Source: UBA7446 sp049596455 | GTDB lineage: Bacteria > Bacteroidota > Bacteroidia > Flavobacteriales > Flavobacteriaceae | DNA length: 64,000 nt | Assembly (NCBI GenBank): GCA_049596455.1 | Contig: JBMYLP010000008.1 | Span: forward strand, 1-64,000 | Reading direction: 5' to 3' | Shown: piece after piece, positions 35,020 through 44,474 of the stretch | Layout: each line of letters opens with the position of its first letter | Position numbering within the stretch: the first letter of the stretch is position 1 | Position numbers and translations under genes: made by a program | Notes under the pieces: generated by a model | The model's database searches: none | The model's input: only the letters and a program-made list of their open reading frames with translations | Told to the model about the DNA's origin: nothing

Positions 35020-36294
35020 ATGAGCACTATGAGAATTATCGGATTTTATGGATTTTTCGCACTAGCGCTATGGTTTTCAGTCTCCTGTAATACACAGCAT
35101 TCGAATATGAAGAGTAAAACTGCTGCCGAAATTTTAGGGAACCCTGATTATATGGCAATATCTTACGGTGGATACCGAAAGACAACCCGAGATGTTCAGC
35201 CCACTATTGCTGAGCTAAAAGAGGATATGAAAATTCTTCATGCCATGGGTGTTCGCATTGTAAGAACATATAATGTGCATTTGCCGCAGGCAGCCAACTT
35301 GCTTAAAGCCATCACGGAACTTAAAGCCGAAAACGCTGAATTTGAAATGTATGTGATGCTGGGCGCATGGATTGACTGTTTAAACGCATGGACAAACAAG
35401 GTAGTTAATCACAATGTCGAAAGTCCACGAAATGAAGAGGAAATCGCTAAAGCGGTTGAACTTGCTAATCAATATCCTGAGATTGTTAAAATCCTTGCGG
35501 TTGGAAACGAGGCGATGGTCAGATGGGCAACTTCCTACTATGTTCAGCCAGATATTATTTTAAAATGGGTAACCCATTTGCAGAGTCTTAAAAAAGAAGG
35601 AAAACTACCTAAGGATTTATGGATTACGTGCTCTGACGATTTTGCATCTTGGGGTGGTGGCGATACGTCATACCACAATGAAGATTTGGAAGCAATAATT
35701 GCAGCGGTGGATTACATTTCTATGCACACTTATGCCTTCCACAATACGCATTACAATCCTGCTTTTTGGGAAATTACTCAAGAAGAGGCAAAGGACAAAA
35801 CTCCACGCCAACTTATAGACGCTGCTATGTTGCGCGCTCGAGATTTTGCTATTTCACAATACAATGATGTAAAAAAATACATGACGAGTTTAGGTATTGA
35901 AAAACCTATTCATATTGGCGAAACGGGTTGGGCTACAATTTCAAATGGCTTTTACGGCAGAAAAGGATCTCACGCCGCAGACCAGTACAAACAGGCAAAG
36001 TATTACATGCTTATGCGTGAATGGGCAAAAGAGAACGGCGTATCCTGTTTTTATTTTGAAGCTTTTGACGAGCCATGGAAAGATTCACATAACCCAAAAG
36101 GTTCGGAAAATCATTTTGGGCTTATTACCGTTGATGGTAAAGCCAAATATGCCCTTTGGGAATTGGTGGACAACGGTACTTTCAAAGGACTTACCCGAAA
36201 TGGCGCACCCATTACAAAAACATTTAATGGAAATAATGAGAATATTTTTATTTCTGTCTTACCACCCAATATTTTAGAACACAACCTAAACTAA
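35020..36294 (+). CDS. GH17 beta-1,3-glucanase lipoprotein
   Basis: 424 residues. Signal with lipobox SVSC (Cys 24) and no acidic run after it, so probably periplasmic. The TIM barrel shows AISYGGYRKTTRD, AVGNEAM (acid/base E164) and IHIGETGWA (nucleophile E301), with FEAFDEPWK near the end, all typical of GH17. It cuts beta-1,3-glucans or oligosaccharides. It follows the phosphorylase by 48 nt and precedes GH30 by 4 nt. It is longer than the two cytoplasmic GH17 units downstream (about 300 residues each). Confidence 0.92.
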   Translation: MSTMRIIGFYGFFALALWFSVSCNTQHSNMKSKTAAEILGNPDYMAISYGGYRKTTRDVQPTIAELKEDMKILHAMGVRIVRTYNVHLPQAANLLKAITELKAENAEFEMYVMLGAWIDCLNAWTNKVVNHNVESPRNEEEIAKAVELANQYPEIVKILAVGNEAMVRWATSYYVQPDIILKWVTHLQSLKKEGKLPKDLWITCSDDFASWGGGDTSYHNEDLEAIIAAVDYISMHTYAFHNTHYNPAFWEITQEEAKDKTPRQLIDAAMLRARDFAISQYNDVKKYMTSLGIEKPIHIGETGWATISNGFYGRKGSHAADQYKQAKYYMLMREWAKENGVSCFYFEAFDEPWKDSHNPKGSENHFGLITVDGKAKYALWELVDNGTFKGLTRNGAPITKTFNGNNENIFISVLPPNILEHNLN

Positions 36295-36298
36295 AGCC

Positions 36299-37780
36299 AT
36301 GTTACGCAACGCAATTCATATCGGATTAATACTTATTATAATGGGAACTTCTTGTACAAAATCCTTCGATGTGGAGGTTTTCGAAACATCTGAAAGTGGA
36401 AACAAGCTCACAAAACGCACTGATTTTGTCACTGGAACTAACCCTTCAACTATCGTCCTTGATGATTCAAAAGAATTTCAAACTATAACCGGTTTTGGTG
36501 GAGCCTTTACAGAGTCCTCGGCATATCTGCTTAATCAAGTCAGTAAAGAAAATAGAGACCGTATTTTGCGTGCCTATTTTGCAAAAGAAGGTGCAAGATA
36601 TTCCCTTACACGAACCCACATGAACTCATGCGACTTTTCGTTGAACAATTACTCATATACGCCTGTTGCAGGCGACACCGAGTTGCAACATTTTTCTATA
36701 GATGAAGACAGAGAAGACCTCATTCCAATGATAAAAGATGCCATGACTATTTCTGAAGACGGCTTTCGTCTTTTTGCTTCCCCATGGACGGCTGCACCGT
36801 GGATGAAAGACAACAACAGTTGGGTGGGTGGAAAACTGCTCCCAGAATATTACGATACTTGGGCGCTGTTTTTTTCAAAATATGTAGATGCGTACAAAGC
36901 CGAAGGTATTGATATCTGGGGATTTACCGTTGAAAACGAACCTCACGGAAATGGCGAAAATTGGGAAAGCATGCACTATTCGCCTGAGGAAATGACCCAT
37001 TTTGTACAACATTTTTTAGGACCAAAATTAGAAGCTGATGGCAAAGGCGATTTAGTCATACTTGGTTATGATCAAAATCGTGAAGGCATTCGCGAGTGGG
37101 TAGATGTGATGTATAAAGATGAAGCATCATCAAAATATTACGACGGCACTGCGGTACATTGGTATGAAAGCACCTACGATTATTTTCCAACAGAGCTACA
37201 ATATGCTCACGAAAAGGCGCCTGACAAATATCTTATTCAGACAGAGGCTTGTGTAGATGCAGAAGTTCCTGTGTGGAAAGACGATAAATGGTACTGGAAA
37301 AAAGAAGCCACGGACTGGGGCTACGATTGGCGTGAGCCTTCCAAAAAGTACTTGCATCCAAAATATGCACCTTCAAACAGGTATGCCCGTGATATCATCG
37401 GTTGCCTTAACAATTGGGTTGACGGCTGGGTAGATTGGAACATGGTTTTAGATGTCAAGGGAGGTCCTAATTGGGCGAATAACTGGTGCATTGCGCCTGT
37501 AATTGTGGATACCGATAAGGACGAAGTATATTTTACGCCTTTGTATTACATCATGGCGCATTTTAGCAAATACATACGCCCGGGCGCGGTAGTCATTGAT
37601 GCACAAAACTCTGATAGTGAACTTATGGTAACTGCTGCACAAAACCCAGATAAATCCATTGCAGTTGTAGTTTTTAACGAAGGAACTTCACCTAAAAATT
37701 TTGAATTAACACTTAACGGTCTAACCAAAAACATAAGTATAAGTCCTCAAGCGATACAAACCATCATGATTAACAATTAA
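36299..37780 (+). CDS. GH30 lipoprotein, probable beta-1,6-glucanase or beta-glucosidase
   Basis: 493 residues. Lipobox GTSC (Cys about 19). GH30 marks: ITGFGGAFTESSAYLL near 60, SPWTAAPWMKDN, FTVENEPHG with acid/base E214, and LIQTEAC with nucleophile E316; a C-terminal beta-sandwich follows (about 410-493). GH30 enzymes in laminarin PULs cut beta-1,6 side chains; that role fits here, though GH30_1-type beta-glucosidase activity is possible. It follows GH17 by 4 nt. Confidence 0.92.
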   Translation: MLRNAIHIGLILIIMGTSCTKSFDVEVFETSESGNKLTKRTDFVTGTNPSTIVLDDSKEFQTITGFGGAFTESSAYLLNQVSKENRDRILRAYFAKEGARYSLTRTHMNSCDFSLNNYSYTPVAGDTELQHFSIDEDREDLIPMIKDAMTISEDGFRLFASPWTAAPWMKDNNSWVGGKLLPEYYDTWALFFSKYVDAYKAEGIDIWGFTVENEPHGNGENWESMHYSPEEMTHFVQHFLGPKLEADGKGDLVILGYDQNREGIREWVDVMYKDEASSKYYDGTAVHWYESTYDYFPTELQYAHEKAPDKYLIQTEACVDAEVPVWKDDKWYWKKEATDWGYDWREPSKKYLHPKYAPSNRYARDIIGCLNNWVDGWVDWNMVLDVKGGPNWANNWCIAPVIVDTDKDEVYFTPLYYIMAHFSKYIRPGAVVIDAQNSDSELMVTAAQNPDKSIAVVVFNEGTSPKNFELTLNGLTKNISISPQAIQTIMINN

Positions 37781-37790
37781 ATCAACCACA

Positions 37791-40139
37791 ATGAAAGCGC
37801 AGTCTTTAACATCACATAAAGTTCCCATAACTCAAAAGATAGCCTTTGGTGTGGGAATGTTTGCAAACCAAATGTTTCCTGCAATTTTAGGAATCTTTAT
37901 GGTTGTTTTAGTACAAGACTTAGGCTTTCCTGGATGGATGTGGTCTCTAATTTATTTTTTCCCAAGAATATTTGATTCCATTACTGATCCTATAATGGGG
38001 TTTATTTCTGACAACACAAAATCGAAGTGGGGGCGTCGCAGACAGTATGTTTTGATAGGGGGGATAATTATGGGTGTTGCTTATATTTTTATGTGGCAAC
38101 TTTTCAAGGAAAACACATTACAATTTAATTTTTGGTACTTCTTCTTATGGTCTATAGTTTTTTATTTAGGACTTACTTTTTTTAGTGTTCCTTATGTGGC
38201 CATGGGTTATGAAATGAGCAACGATTTTCACGAGCGCACTAATATCATGGCTATTGCACAATGGATTGGGCAATGGGCTTGGGTGATTGCACCATGGTTT
38301 TGGGTTATTATGTATGACCCAGAATGGTTCCCATCTGCTGAAGTTGCGGTTAGAGAGTTAGCTATATGGGTTGCGATTCCCTGTGCGCTTTGCGCAATAG
38401 TTCCAGCAATTTTTATTAAGAGTAAATCTACTCTTAATGAAGATTACGAGCCCTTAAATTTGGCTAATGTTGGCAATAGTCTAAAAAAGATTTACCATAG
38501 TTTTGTAGAGGCATTTAAAATTAAAGAGTTTAGAAAATTATGTGGCGCTACGTTTTTAATTTTTAATGCATTTAACACTGTTGCTGCACTTACATTTTTT
38601 GTGATTGTATATAAGCTTTTTAATGGCGATGCTGAAGCTACAGGAATTTGGGTGTCTTTATTTGGTTGCCTAGGCGCATTAGGCACCACCTTTATTGTAA
38701 TACCAATTGTAGCAAGAATGTCAAAGAAAATGGGAAAGAAAAAGGCTTTTATGATTTCCCAGAGTATTTCCATTGTTGGATATATCATGTTATATTTTTT
38801 ATTCGTCCCTGGCAAACCGTGGATGTATATTTTAGCACTTCCTTTTTTCTCTTTTGGAATAGGGAGCTTGTTTACTATTATGATGTCTATGACTGCCGAT
38901 GTCATTGATGTTGATGAGTTAAAATCAGGTTTACGTAGAGAAGGAATTTTTGGCGCTATTTATTGGTGGATGGTTAAAGTAGGTTTTGCCATAGCTGGAG
39001 CACTTAGTGGCGTTATTATTGCTATTGTAGGCTTTAACCCAGATTTAACTACGTTGGAGCAACAATCGGCTGTTGATGGATTACATGCGTTCTTTTGTTT
39101 TTTCCCTGCGTTTGGAACACTAGCTGCCATGTGGATTATGCGAGATTATAGTATTGATGAATCACGCGCCAATGAAACCAGAAAACAAATCAAAGCTCGA
39201 AAAGCAACGATTAAAAATCTTTCTTATCAGCAATTGCAAGGAAAACTTTCTAACCTAACAGGCAAAACATTAACGTCTAGACTACGCTCAGATGTTGATT
39301 TTTCAACACTTCCCAAATCAAAACAAAAAGCGTTGTTTGACAATACCCTGAACAGCGGGTTGCATGGCATTTGCTTTAGTCCGTATCGCGAACATCAAAA
39401 CGTTGAAGACATCTTGTCTGAAAGCCAAATAAAGGAGCGTATGGAGGTAGTTGCTCCACACACCAAATGGGTGCGTTCGTTTTCCTGTACAGGAGGGAAT
39501 GAGCATATTCCAGCGGTAGCCAAATCAAAGCATCTTAAGACCATGGTCGGTGCTTGGATAGGTGCCGACAAAGAGGAAAACGACAAGGAAATAGAAGCCC
39601 TTATTGGTCTTGCCAAAAAAGGATTAGTCGATATTGCAGTAGTAGGAAATGAAGCCTTAATGCGCGGCGATTTGAGCGAACAACAAATCCTTGATTACTT
39701 GGCAGAAGTTAAGAGCGCACTTCCTAAAATTAAAGTCGGCTATGTAGATGCCTATTTCCAATTTATTCAACGCCCAAAACTAGTGGAGGCATGTGATGTA
39801 ATTTTGATTAACTGCTACCCTTTTTGGGAAGGAAGTAACATTGAATTTGCCACAGCGTATTTAAATGAAATGGTTCAAGCAACTAAAAATATAGCCAACA
39901 ATAAGCCTGTAATTATTTCTGAGACTGGATGGCCAAACCTTGGAGATAATGTTGGCAAATCAAAACCATCTCGCCAAAATGCTATGGAATATTTTGTTAA
40001 TGCAAATAGGTGGGCAGCCCTGGAAAAAGCACCATTATTCTATTTTTCTTCTTTTGATGAATCTTGGAAGGTACTTCACGAGGGAGATGTAGGCGCACGA
40101 TGGGGAATTTGGGATAAGGACGAAAACTTAAAGTACTAG
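37791..40139 (+). CDS. GPH/MFS sugar transporter fused to a C-terminal GH17 domain
   Basis: 782 residues. Residues 1-450 are a 12-helix transporter with the GPH signature DSITDPIMGFISDNTKSKWG and RRRQY. A charged linker (about 450-500) leads to a complete GH17 domain (about 510-782), with WVRSFSCTGGNEHIP, VVGNEALMRGD (acid/base E621), IISETGWPN (nucleophile E711) and YFSSFDESWK. The open frame is continuous. Since the MFS C-terminus is cytoplasmic, the GH17 domain should face the cytoplasm. It would let imported beta-glucan oligosaccharides be processed at the exit of the transporter (inference). The next gene is a close GH17 relative. Confidence 0.9.
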   Translation: MKAQSLTSHKVPITQKIAFGVGMFANQMFPAILGIFMVVLVQDLGFPGWMWSLIYFFPRIFDSITDPIMGFISDNTKSKWGRRRQYVLIGGIIMGVAYIFMWQLFKENTLQFNFWYFFLWSIVFYLGLTFFSVPYVAMGYEMSNDFHERTNIMAIAQWIGQWAWVIAPWFWVIMYDPEWFPSAEVAVRELAIWVAIPCALCAIVPAIFIKSKSTLNEDYEPLNLANVGNSLKKIYHSFVEAFKIKEFRKLCGATFLIFNAFNTVAALTFFVIVYKLFNGDAEATGIWVSLFGCLGALGTTFIVIPIVARMSKKMGKKKAFMISQSISIVGYIMLYFLFVPGKPWMYILALPFFSFGIGSLFTIMMSMTADVIDVDELKSGLRREGIFGAIYWWMVKVGFAIAGALSGVIIAIVGFNPDLTTLEQQSAVDGLHAFFCFFPAFGTLAAMWIMRDYSIDESRANETRKQIKARKATIKNLSYQQLQGKLSNLTGKTLTSRLRSDVDFSTLPKSKQKALFDNTLNSGLHGICFSPYREHQNVEDILSESQIKERMEVVAPHTKWVRSFSCTGGNEHIPAVAKSKHLKTMVGAWIGADKEENDKEIEALIGLAKKGLVDIAVVGNEALMRGDLSEQQILDYLAEVKSALPKIKVGYVDAYFQFIQRPKLVEACDVILINCYPFWEGSNIEFATAYLNEMVQATKNIANNKPVIISETGWPNLGDNVGKSKPSRQNAMEYFVNANRWAALEKAPLFYFSSFDESWKVLHEGDVGARWGIWDKDENLKY

Positions 40140-40143
40140 TAAG

Positions 40144-41055
40144 ATGTCATACAGAAAAGGAGTAGAATTTAGTTTAGAGGAGTTAGAGTACAAATCATAC
40201 AAAGGTGTAAACTTTGATAATTACACTAATGAAGATCTAATTGGGTTATGGCGTAAAACGCTTAAAGCTGGAATGCACGGCATTTGCTTTAGTATGTATG
40301 AAGATGGACAGCAACCAGGAGATACCATTACAGCGGCTCAAGTGGAACGCCGTGTTAAAATCTTAAAACCTTACACCAAATGGATTCGTTCTTTTTCCTG
40401 CATTGAGGGAAACGAACACGTGCCATGTATTGCAAAAAAGCATGGATTCAAAACCATGGTTGGCGCCTGGCTTGGCGATGATCCCAAAAAGAATGAGCAA
40501 GAAATTGAATCACTAATCGCACTTGCAAATGAGGGCTGTGTGGATATTGCTGCCGTGGGCAATGAAGTTCTGTATCGTAATGATTTAACATTAGATGAAC
40601 TTTTGAGTTTTATAAAACAAGTTAAAGCCGCTATTCCTGCACACATTCCTGTGGGTTATGTAGATGCGTATTACGAATTTTCATCACACCCAGAGCTTGT
40701 TGAGCATTCAGACGTTATTTTATCTAATTGCTATCCTTTTTGGGAAGGCTGTCCAGAAGAATATGCCCTAAATCATATGCAAAGTATGTATGGGCAAGCC
40801 ATGGATGCCGCAAAAGGGAAAAAAGTAATTATTACTGAAACGGGTTGGCCAAGCAAAGGAGAGCCGCTAAAAGGGTCAGTACCCTCAGAAGAACACGCCA
40901 TGAAATATTTTATCAACACCCAAGCATGGGCTAAAAAAGCAAATATTGAAGTGTTTTATTTTTCTTCTTTTGATGAATCTTGGAAGGTAGGACCTGAAGG
41001 TGAAGTAGGAGCCTATTGGGGACTTTGGGATAAAAACGAAAAATTGAAATTTTAA
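40144..41055 (+). CDS. cytoplasmic GH17 family protein
   Basis: 303 residues, no signal peptide. It is clearly paralogous to the GH17 half of the preceding fusion: GMHGICFSMYEDGQ, WIRSFSCIEGNEHVP, AVGNEVLYRND (acid/base E141), IITETGWPSKG (nucleophile E232), YFSSFDESWK. It starts 4 nt after the fusion gene. A cytoplasmic role on imported beta-1,3-gluco-oligosaccharides (hydrolysis or transglycosylation) is inferred. The pair probably arose by tandem duplication followed by fusion or fission. Confidence 0.88.
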   Translation: MSYRKGVEFSLEELEYKSYKGVNFDNYTNEDLIGLWRKTLKAGMHGICFSMYEDGQQPGDTITAAQVERRVKILKPYTKWIRSFSCIEGNEHVPCIAKKHGFKTMVGAWLGDDPKKNEQEIESLIALANEGCVDIAAVGNEVLYRNDLTLDELLSFIKQVKAAIPAHIPVGYVDAYYEFSSHPELVEHSDVILSNCYPFWEGCPEEYALNHMQSMYGQAMDAAKGKKVIITETGWPSKGEPLKGSVPSEEHAMKYFINTQAWAKKANIEVFYFSSFDESWKVGPEGEVGAYWGLWDKNEKLKF

Positions 41056-41077
41056 AAAACACAGCAAATAACTCCTT

Positions 41078-43093
41078 ATGAAATCAAGATATCTTAAATA
41101 CTTGTTTGTTGCATTTGTAGCGTTAGCTTCGTGTTCGCAAACTCCTGAGAAGCAAAAACAAAAGGCAATTGCAAAAAAAGTTGATGTCCTTTTAAGTCAA
41201 ATGACACTTGCTGAAAAAGCTGGTCAAATGACGCAAATAGACATGCGTTTGCTAGATAGCCCACAGGACATCAAAGACTATCATATTGGTTCTATTTTGA
41301 GCGGTGGAGGAGCTGTGCCACAAAAAAACACACCAGAAGAATGGCTTAAAATGGTCAATGGATTTCAACAAATTGCCATGAAAGATCGTTTAAGTATTCC
41401 TTTAATTTATGGAATTGACGCCGTTCATGGACATAACAATGTTTTAGGAGCTACTGTATTTCCACACAACCTTGCTCTTGGTGCATCAAACGATGCGGAG
41501 CTTGTTTATCGCGTAAATAAAGCTACAGCAATTGAGGTTGCTGCTACAGGAATTCACTGGACATTTTCCCCGTGTATAACTATTCCTCAAGATCCTCGTT
41601 GGGGACGTTTTTACGAAGGATTTGGACAAACTACAGATGTTGTTGATGGGCTTACAAGTGCTGCTATTTTGGGTTATCAAGATCGCCTAACCGAGACACA
41701 GAATAAGCAAGTGGCTGCTTGTGCAAAACACTTTATTGGCGATGGCGCAACCGTTTGGGGTACAGGCACTCGAGTAGACGGTATGCACACCTATTATATT
41801 GATCGTGGAGATGTGCAACTTGACGATGCGGAGCTCCGTGAAATATACCTTCCGCCGTATAAAACCGCTATTGCTGCTGATGTGAAAACCATCATGGCAA
41901 GTTTCAATAGTGTACGTGGTGAAAAATGTCATGGCAGCAAATACCTTCTCTCCGATTTGCTAAAAGACGAACTCGGTTTTCAGGGATTTGTAGTTTCCGA
42001 TTGGGCAGGAATTGATGAAATACCTGGAGATTACAAATCAGACGTAATTAACGGAGTTAATGCAGGTATTGATATGGTTATGGTGCCGGGAATCATGGAA
42101 GGTCAAAACCAACAACACTACAAAACATTTATCAAATTTTTGATAGAAGCAGTAAATGAAGGTAGTGTTTCTATGGAGCGCATTGACGATGCTGTACGAA
42201 GAATTTTAAAGGTAAAAATGGAAATTGGACTTTTTGACGATCCGTATATTGATGACAGTCACTTAGATAAAATTGGTTCTCCCAAACACCGAGCGCTTGC
42301 TCGTGAAGCCGTTCAAAAATCTGCAGTTGTATTAAAAAACGAGCAAGTACTTCCTCTAGACAAGTCAACATCAATCACTGTAGTGGGTTCAGCAGCAAAC
42401 AATCTTGGTGTACAAAATGGCGGTTGGACTGCTGATTGGCAAGGGTTTTTCACTCCTGATTTTGACTTTTTGGACTATAATTCCGATGGTGTGCTTTCTA
42501 AAAAAGAATACAACACTCAGCTTGAGAAAATTTTCGAGAACAAATTCAACCCAGGCGATTGGGAAGGTCATTTTAACGAAATTGACCCTGACAATAATGG
42601 CAAAGCCACTTCAACAGATTTCACTGCTTTTATGGCAAACCGCGTGCTACAGCCAAAAGGCACCACCATTTTGGATGGGATTAAAGCGGTGGCACCTAAT
42701 GCTAAAATCACTTATGATTCTAATGCCAACAAAATCACCAAAGGCGATGTTGTCCTCGCCGTAATTGGCGAATACCCCTATGCCGAAGGCTTTGGCGACG
42801 ATGCTGATTTACGACTTAATAAAGCGGATTTGGAAGTTCTAGAGCGTGCCCATGCCTCTGGAAATACGATAGTGGTTATATTGCTTTCTGGGCGTCCATT
42901 ATTAGTTCATGATTATGTAGACCAATGGGATGCTTTTGTGGCTTCGTTTTTACCTGGTATGGCAGGTGAGGGCATTGCAGATGTGCTTTTTGGCGATGCT
43001 AACCCGCAAGGCAAACTGAGTTTTACGTGGCCTACAAGTGCTGACGGCAGTGGCGTACTGTATGCACAAGGCAGCGGAACACAATACAATTAG
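41078..43093 (+). CDS. GH3 exo-beta-glucosidase lipoprotein with inserted EF-hand pair
   Basis: 671 residues. Lipobox LASC (Cys about 19) with basic residues after it, so probably periplasmic. The N-terminal TIM barrel (about 35-390) has GIDAVHGHNN, DPRWGRFYEGFG, KHFIGDG and FVVSDWAG with nucleophile D308. The C-terminal sandwich domain starts SAVVLKNEQVLPL and has GGWTADWQG near 445. Between WQG and GTTILDGIK are two canonical calcium loops: 466-477 (D-Y-N-S-D-G ... E) and 503-514 (D-P-D-N-N-G ... D). No FnIII domain is present. It should release glucose from beta-linked gluco-oligosaccharides. Confidence 0.9.
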   Translation: MKSRYLKYLFVAFVALASCSQTPEKQKQKAIAKKVDVLLSQMTLAEKAGQMTQIDMRLLDSPQDIKDYHIGSILSGGGAVPQKNTPEEWLKMVNGFQQIAMKDRLSIPLIYGIDAVHGHNNVLGATVFPHNLALGASNDAELVYRVNKATAIEVAATGIHWTFSPCITIPQDPRWGRFYEGFGQTTDVVDGLTSAAILGYQDRLTETQNKQVAACAKHFIGDGATVWGTGTRVDGMHTYYIDRGDVQLDDAELREIYLPPYKTAIAADVKTIMASFNSVRGEKCHGSKYLLSDLLKDELGFQGFVVSDWAGIDEIPGDYKSDVINGVNAGIDMVMVPGIMEGQNQQHYKTFIKFLIEAVNEGSVSMERIDDAVRRILKVKMEIGLFDDPYIDDSHLDKIGSPKHRALAREAVQKSAVVLKNEQVLPLDKSTSITVVGSAANNLGVQNGGWTADWQGFFTPDFDFLDYNSDGVLSKKEYNTQLEKIFENKFNPGDWEGHFNEIDPDNNGKATSTDFTAFMANRVLQPKGTTILDGIKAVAPNAKITYDSNANKITKGDVVLAVIGEYPYAEGFGDDADLRLNKADLEVLERAHASGNTIVVILLSGRPLLVHDYVDQWDAFVASFLPGMAGEGIADVLFGDANPQGKLSFTWPTSADGSGVLYAQGSGTQYN

Positions 43094-43118
43094 ACTTTTC
43101 CGCTACACTAGATAAACG

Positions 43119-43126
43119 TATCTTTG
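43119..43126 (+). promoter_or_regulatory. TAnnTTTG -7 box directly before the 43130 lipoprotein gene
   Basis: TATCTTTG is an exact -7 consensus and ends 3 nt before the ATG at 43130, implying a leaderless transcript. It marks the end of the PUL operon and the start of a new transcription unit. Confidence 0.5.
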
Positions 43127-43129
43127 ACT

Positions 43130-43606
43130 ATGCGTTGTATCTTTTTTTGCAGTTTACTTCTTGTTTTTGGGTGTACACAATCCAAACCTCAAACGACCAC
43201 ACAAAAAGTAGTTGGTACCGCTATTGCAGATTCTATCATCGCCTCGGTTGATGTGGCTACCCCACAACCTATAGACTCACTCGATTGGTCTAATTTGATT
43301 CAATTGATGGAATCTCTAAACGAAATTCCATTTGAGCAACGTAAGATCACCTTAGAAACATTGAAAAAAGAAGCAGTTACATTTTCTAGCCAAGTGTGGC
43401 CAGTGGAATTGGACACAAACCCTTTTCGATCACGCTATACAGTTTTCCTAACCGACGTCTATGTTGCTTCCGATAAAAGATTCAGTGATAATGCTGCCGA
43501 ACAACAAGCAGAGGCTATTGCCAAAATGAAATATAGTTGGAATGTTTTTGTGAGTCACATGAGGACAAAAAAATCTTCAGCAGTCCTTGAAATGGCACCC
43601 CGCTAA
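43130..43606 (+). CDS. small lipoprotein of unknown function
   Basis: 158 residues from ATG 43130; a TTG two codons upstream lies within the promoter box and is rejected. The signal ends LLLVFGC (lipid on Cys about 15). The mature part is helical and polar (SLDWSNLIQLMESL, AEQQAEAIAKMKYSWNVFVSHM), with no recognised domain. It lies just after the PUL but has its own promoter, so it need not be part of it. Its last 30 nt overlap the convergent SDR gene. Confidence 0.7.
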   Translation: MRCIFFCSLLLVFGCTQSKPQTTTQKVVGTAIADSIIASVDVATPQPIDSLDWSNLIQLMESLNEIPFEQRKITLETLKKEAVTFSSQVWPVELDTNPFRSRYTVFLTDVYVASDKRFSDNAAEQQAEAIAKMKYSWNVFVSHMRTKKSSAVLEMAPR

Positions 43607-44392
43607 GTTGTACACAAACCCAAATAGCTCAGCGCTTTTGGTGTCCAACACCTTTTTGGTTCTATCGCTTTTTTCCGATAAAAATTGCGGAGGTTCTAAC
43701 TCATTTTCTTTGCATTCTTGTGTGTAGAAAGCAGCTCTTTTTTGATGCATAGGACTAACACAATGGAAGGTATGTCCCCAAAAATCTCCTTCAATCAGAG
43801 CTGTTAAAAATGAAACCACATCATTTTGATGCACCAAATTAGTTGGTGCCAACGGTGCTGGAAGTCCTGTTTTTCCAGCCAACTGCTTTACAGGATGGCG
43901 CCCATCACCCACCAAGCCCCCAAGGCGTACAATTGTAGCATTACTACCTAGTTGTAACACGGCATTTTCTGCCTCAAGCAATTGATTCCCCACAGCGGTT
44001 GTTGGTCTGGGAACTGTAGTTTCATCTACTTCGCCTTGCGATGCGCCAAAAACGCCAATGCTGCTTAGATGCAATAGCTTGCAGTTAGATAGGGATGAAA
44101 TTGATGTTAAAACGTACTTTATTCTAGCGGCATAATCCGCATCAGGATTACGACGAAGACCAGGCGGAAATGCGGTTATGAGTATATCAGTATCGGAAAC
44201 AAATGATTTAATTGCTCCAACAATACCTGAATTTTCTATTTGTATAACATATGGCGAAATACCCAGAGTCCTTAGCGTATTACTCTTTTCCTCAGATCTG
44301 ACACTTCCATTTATTGCGTACCCTTTTTCCAAAAGTCTTTTAGCAAGTGCACGCCCAAGCCATCCACAACCCAAAATAGAAACCTGTTTCAT
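43577..44392 (-). CDS. NAD(P)-binding SDR-type protein (YeeZ-like)
   Basis: 271 residues. N-terminal Rossmann motif SILGCGWLGRALAKRLLEKG, then TAFPPGLRRNPDADYAARI and LHLSSIGVFGASQGEVDE, as in YeeZ-type atypical short-chain dehydrogenase/epimerase proteins. A classical Y-x3-K pair is not evident, so catalytic activity is uncertain. It is likely a soluble NAD(P)-binding enzyme of unknown substrate. Convergent, overlapping the lipoprotein gene by 30 nt. Confidence 0.78.
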   Translation of the reverse strand: MKQVSILGCGWLGRALAKRLLEKGYAINGSVRSEEKSNTLRTLGISPYVIQIENSGIVGAIKSFVSDTDILITAFPPGLRRNPDADYAARIKYVLTSISSLSNCKLLHLSSIGVFGASQGEVDETTVPRPTTAVGNQLLEAENAVLQLGSNATIVRLGGLVGDGRHPVKQLAGKTGLPAPLAPTNLVHQNDVVSFLTALIEGDFWGHTFHCVSPMHQKRAAFYTQECKENELEPPQFLSEKSDRTKKVLDTKSAELFGFVYNLAGCHFKDC

Positions 44393-44474
44393 AACACTGT
44401 AAAAGTATCTTTTTTATGGGAAAAGGAACGATTTAAAATTTTTTTCCTACCTTTTGAACAACAAATCACAAACA

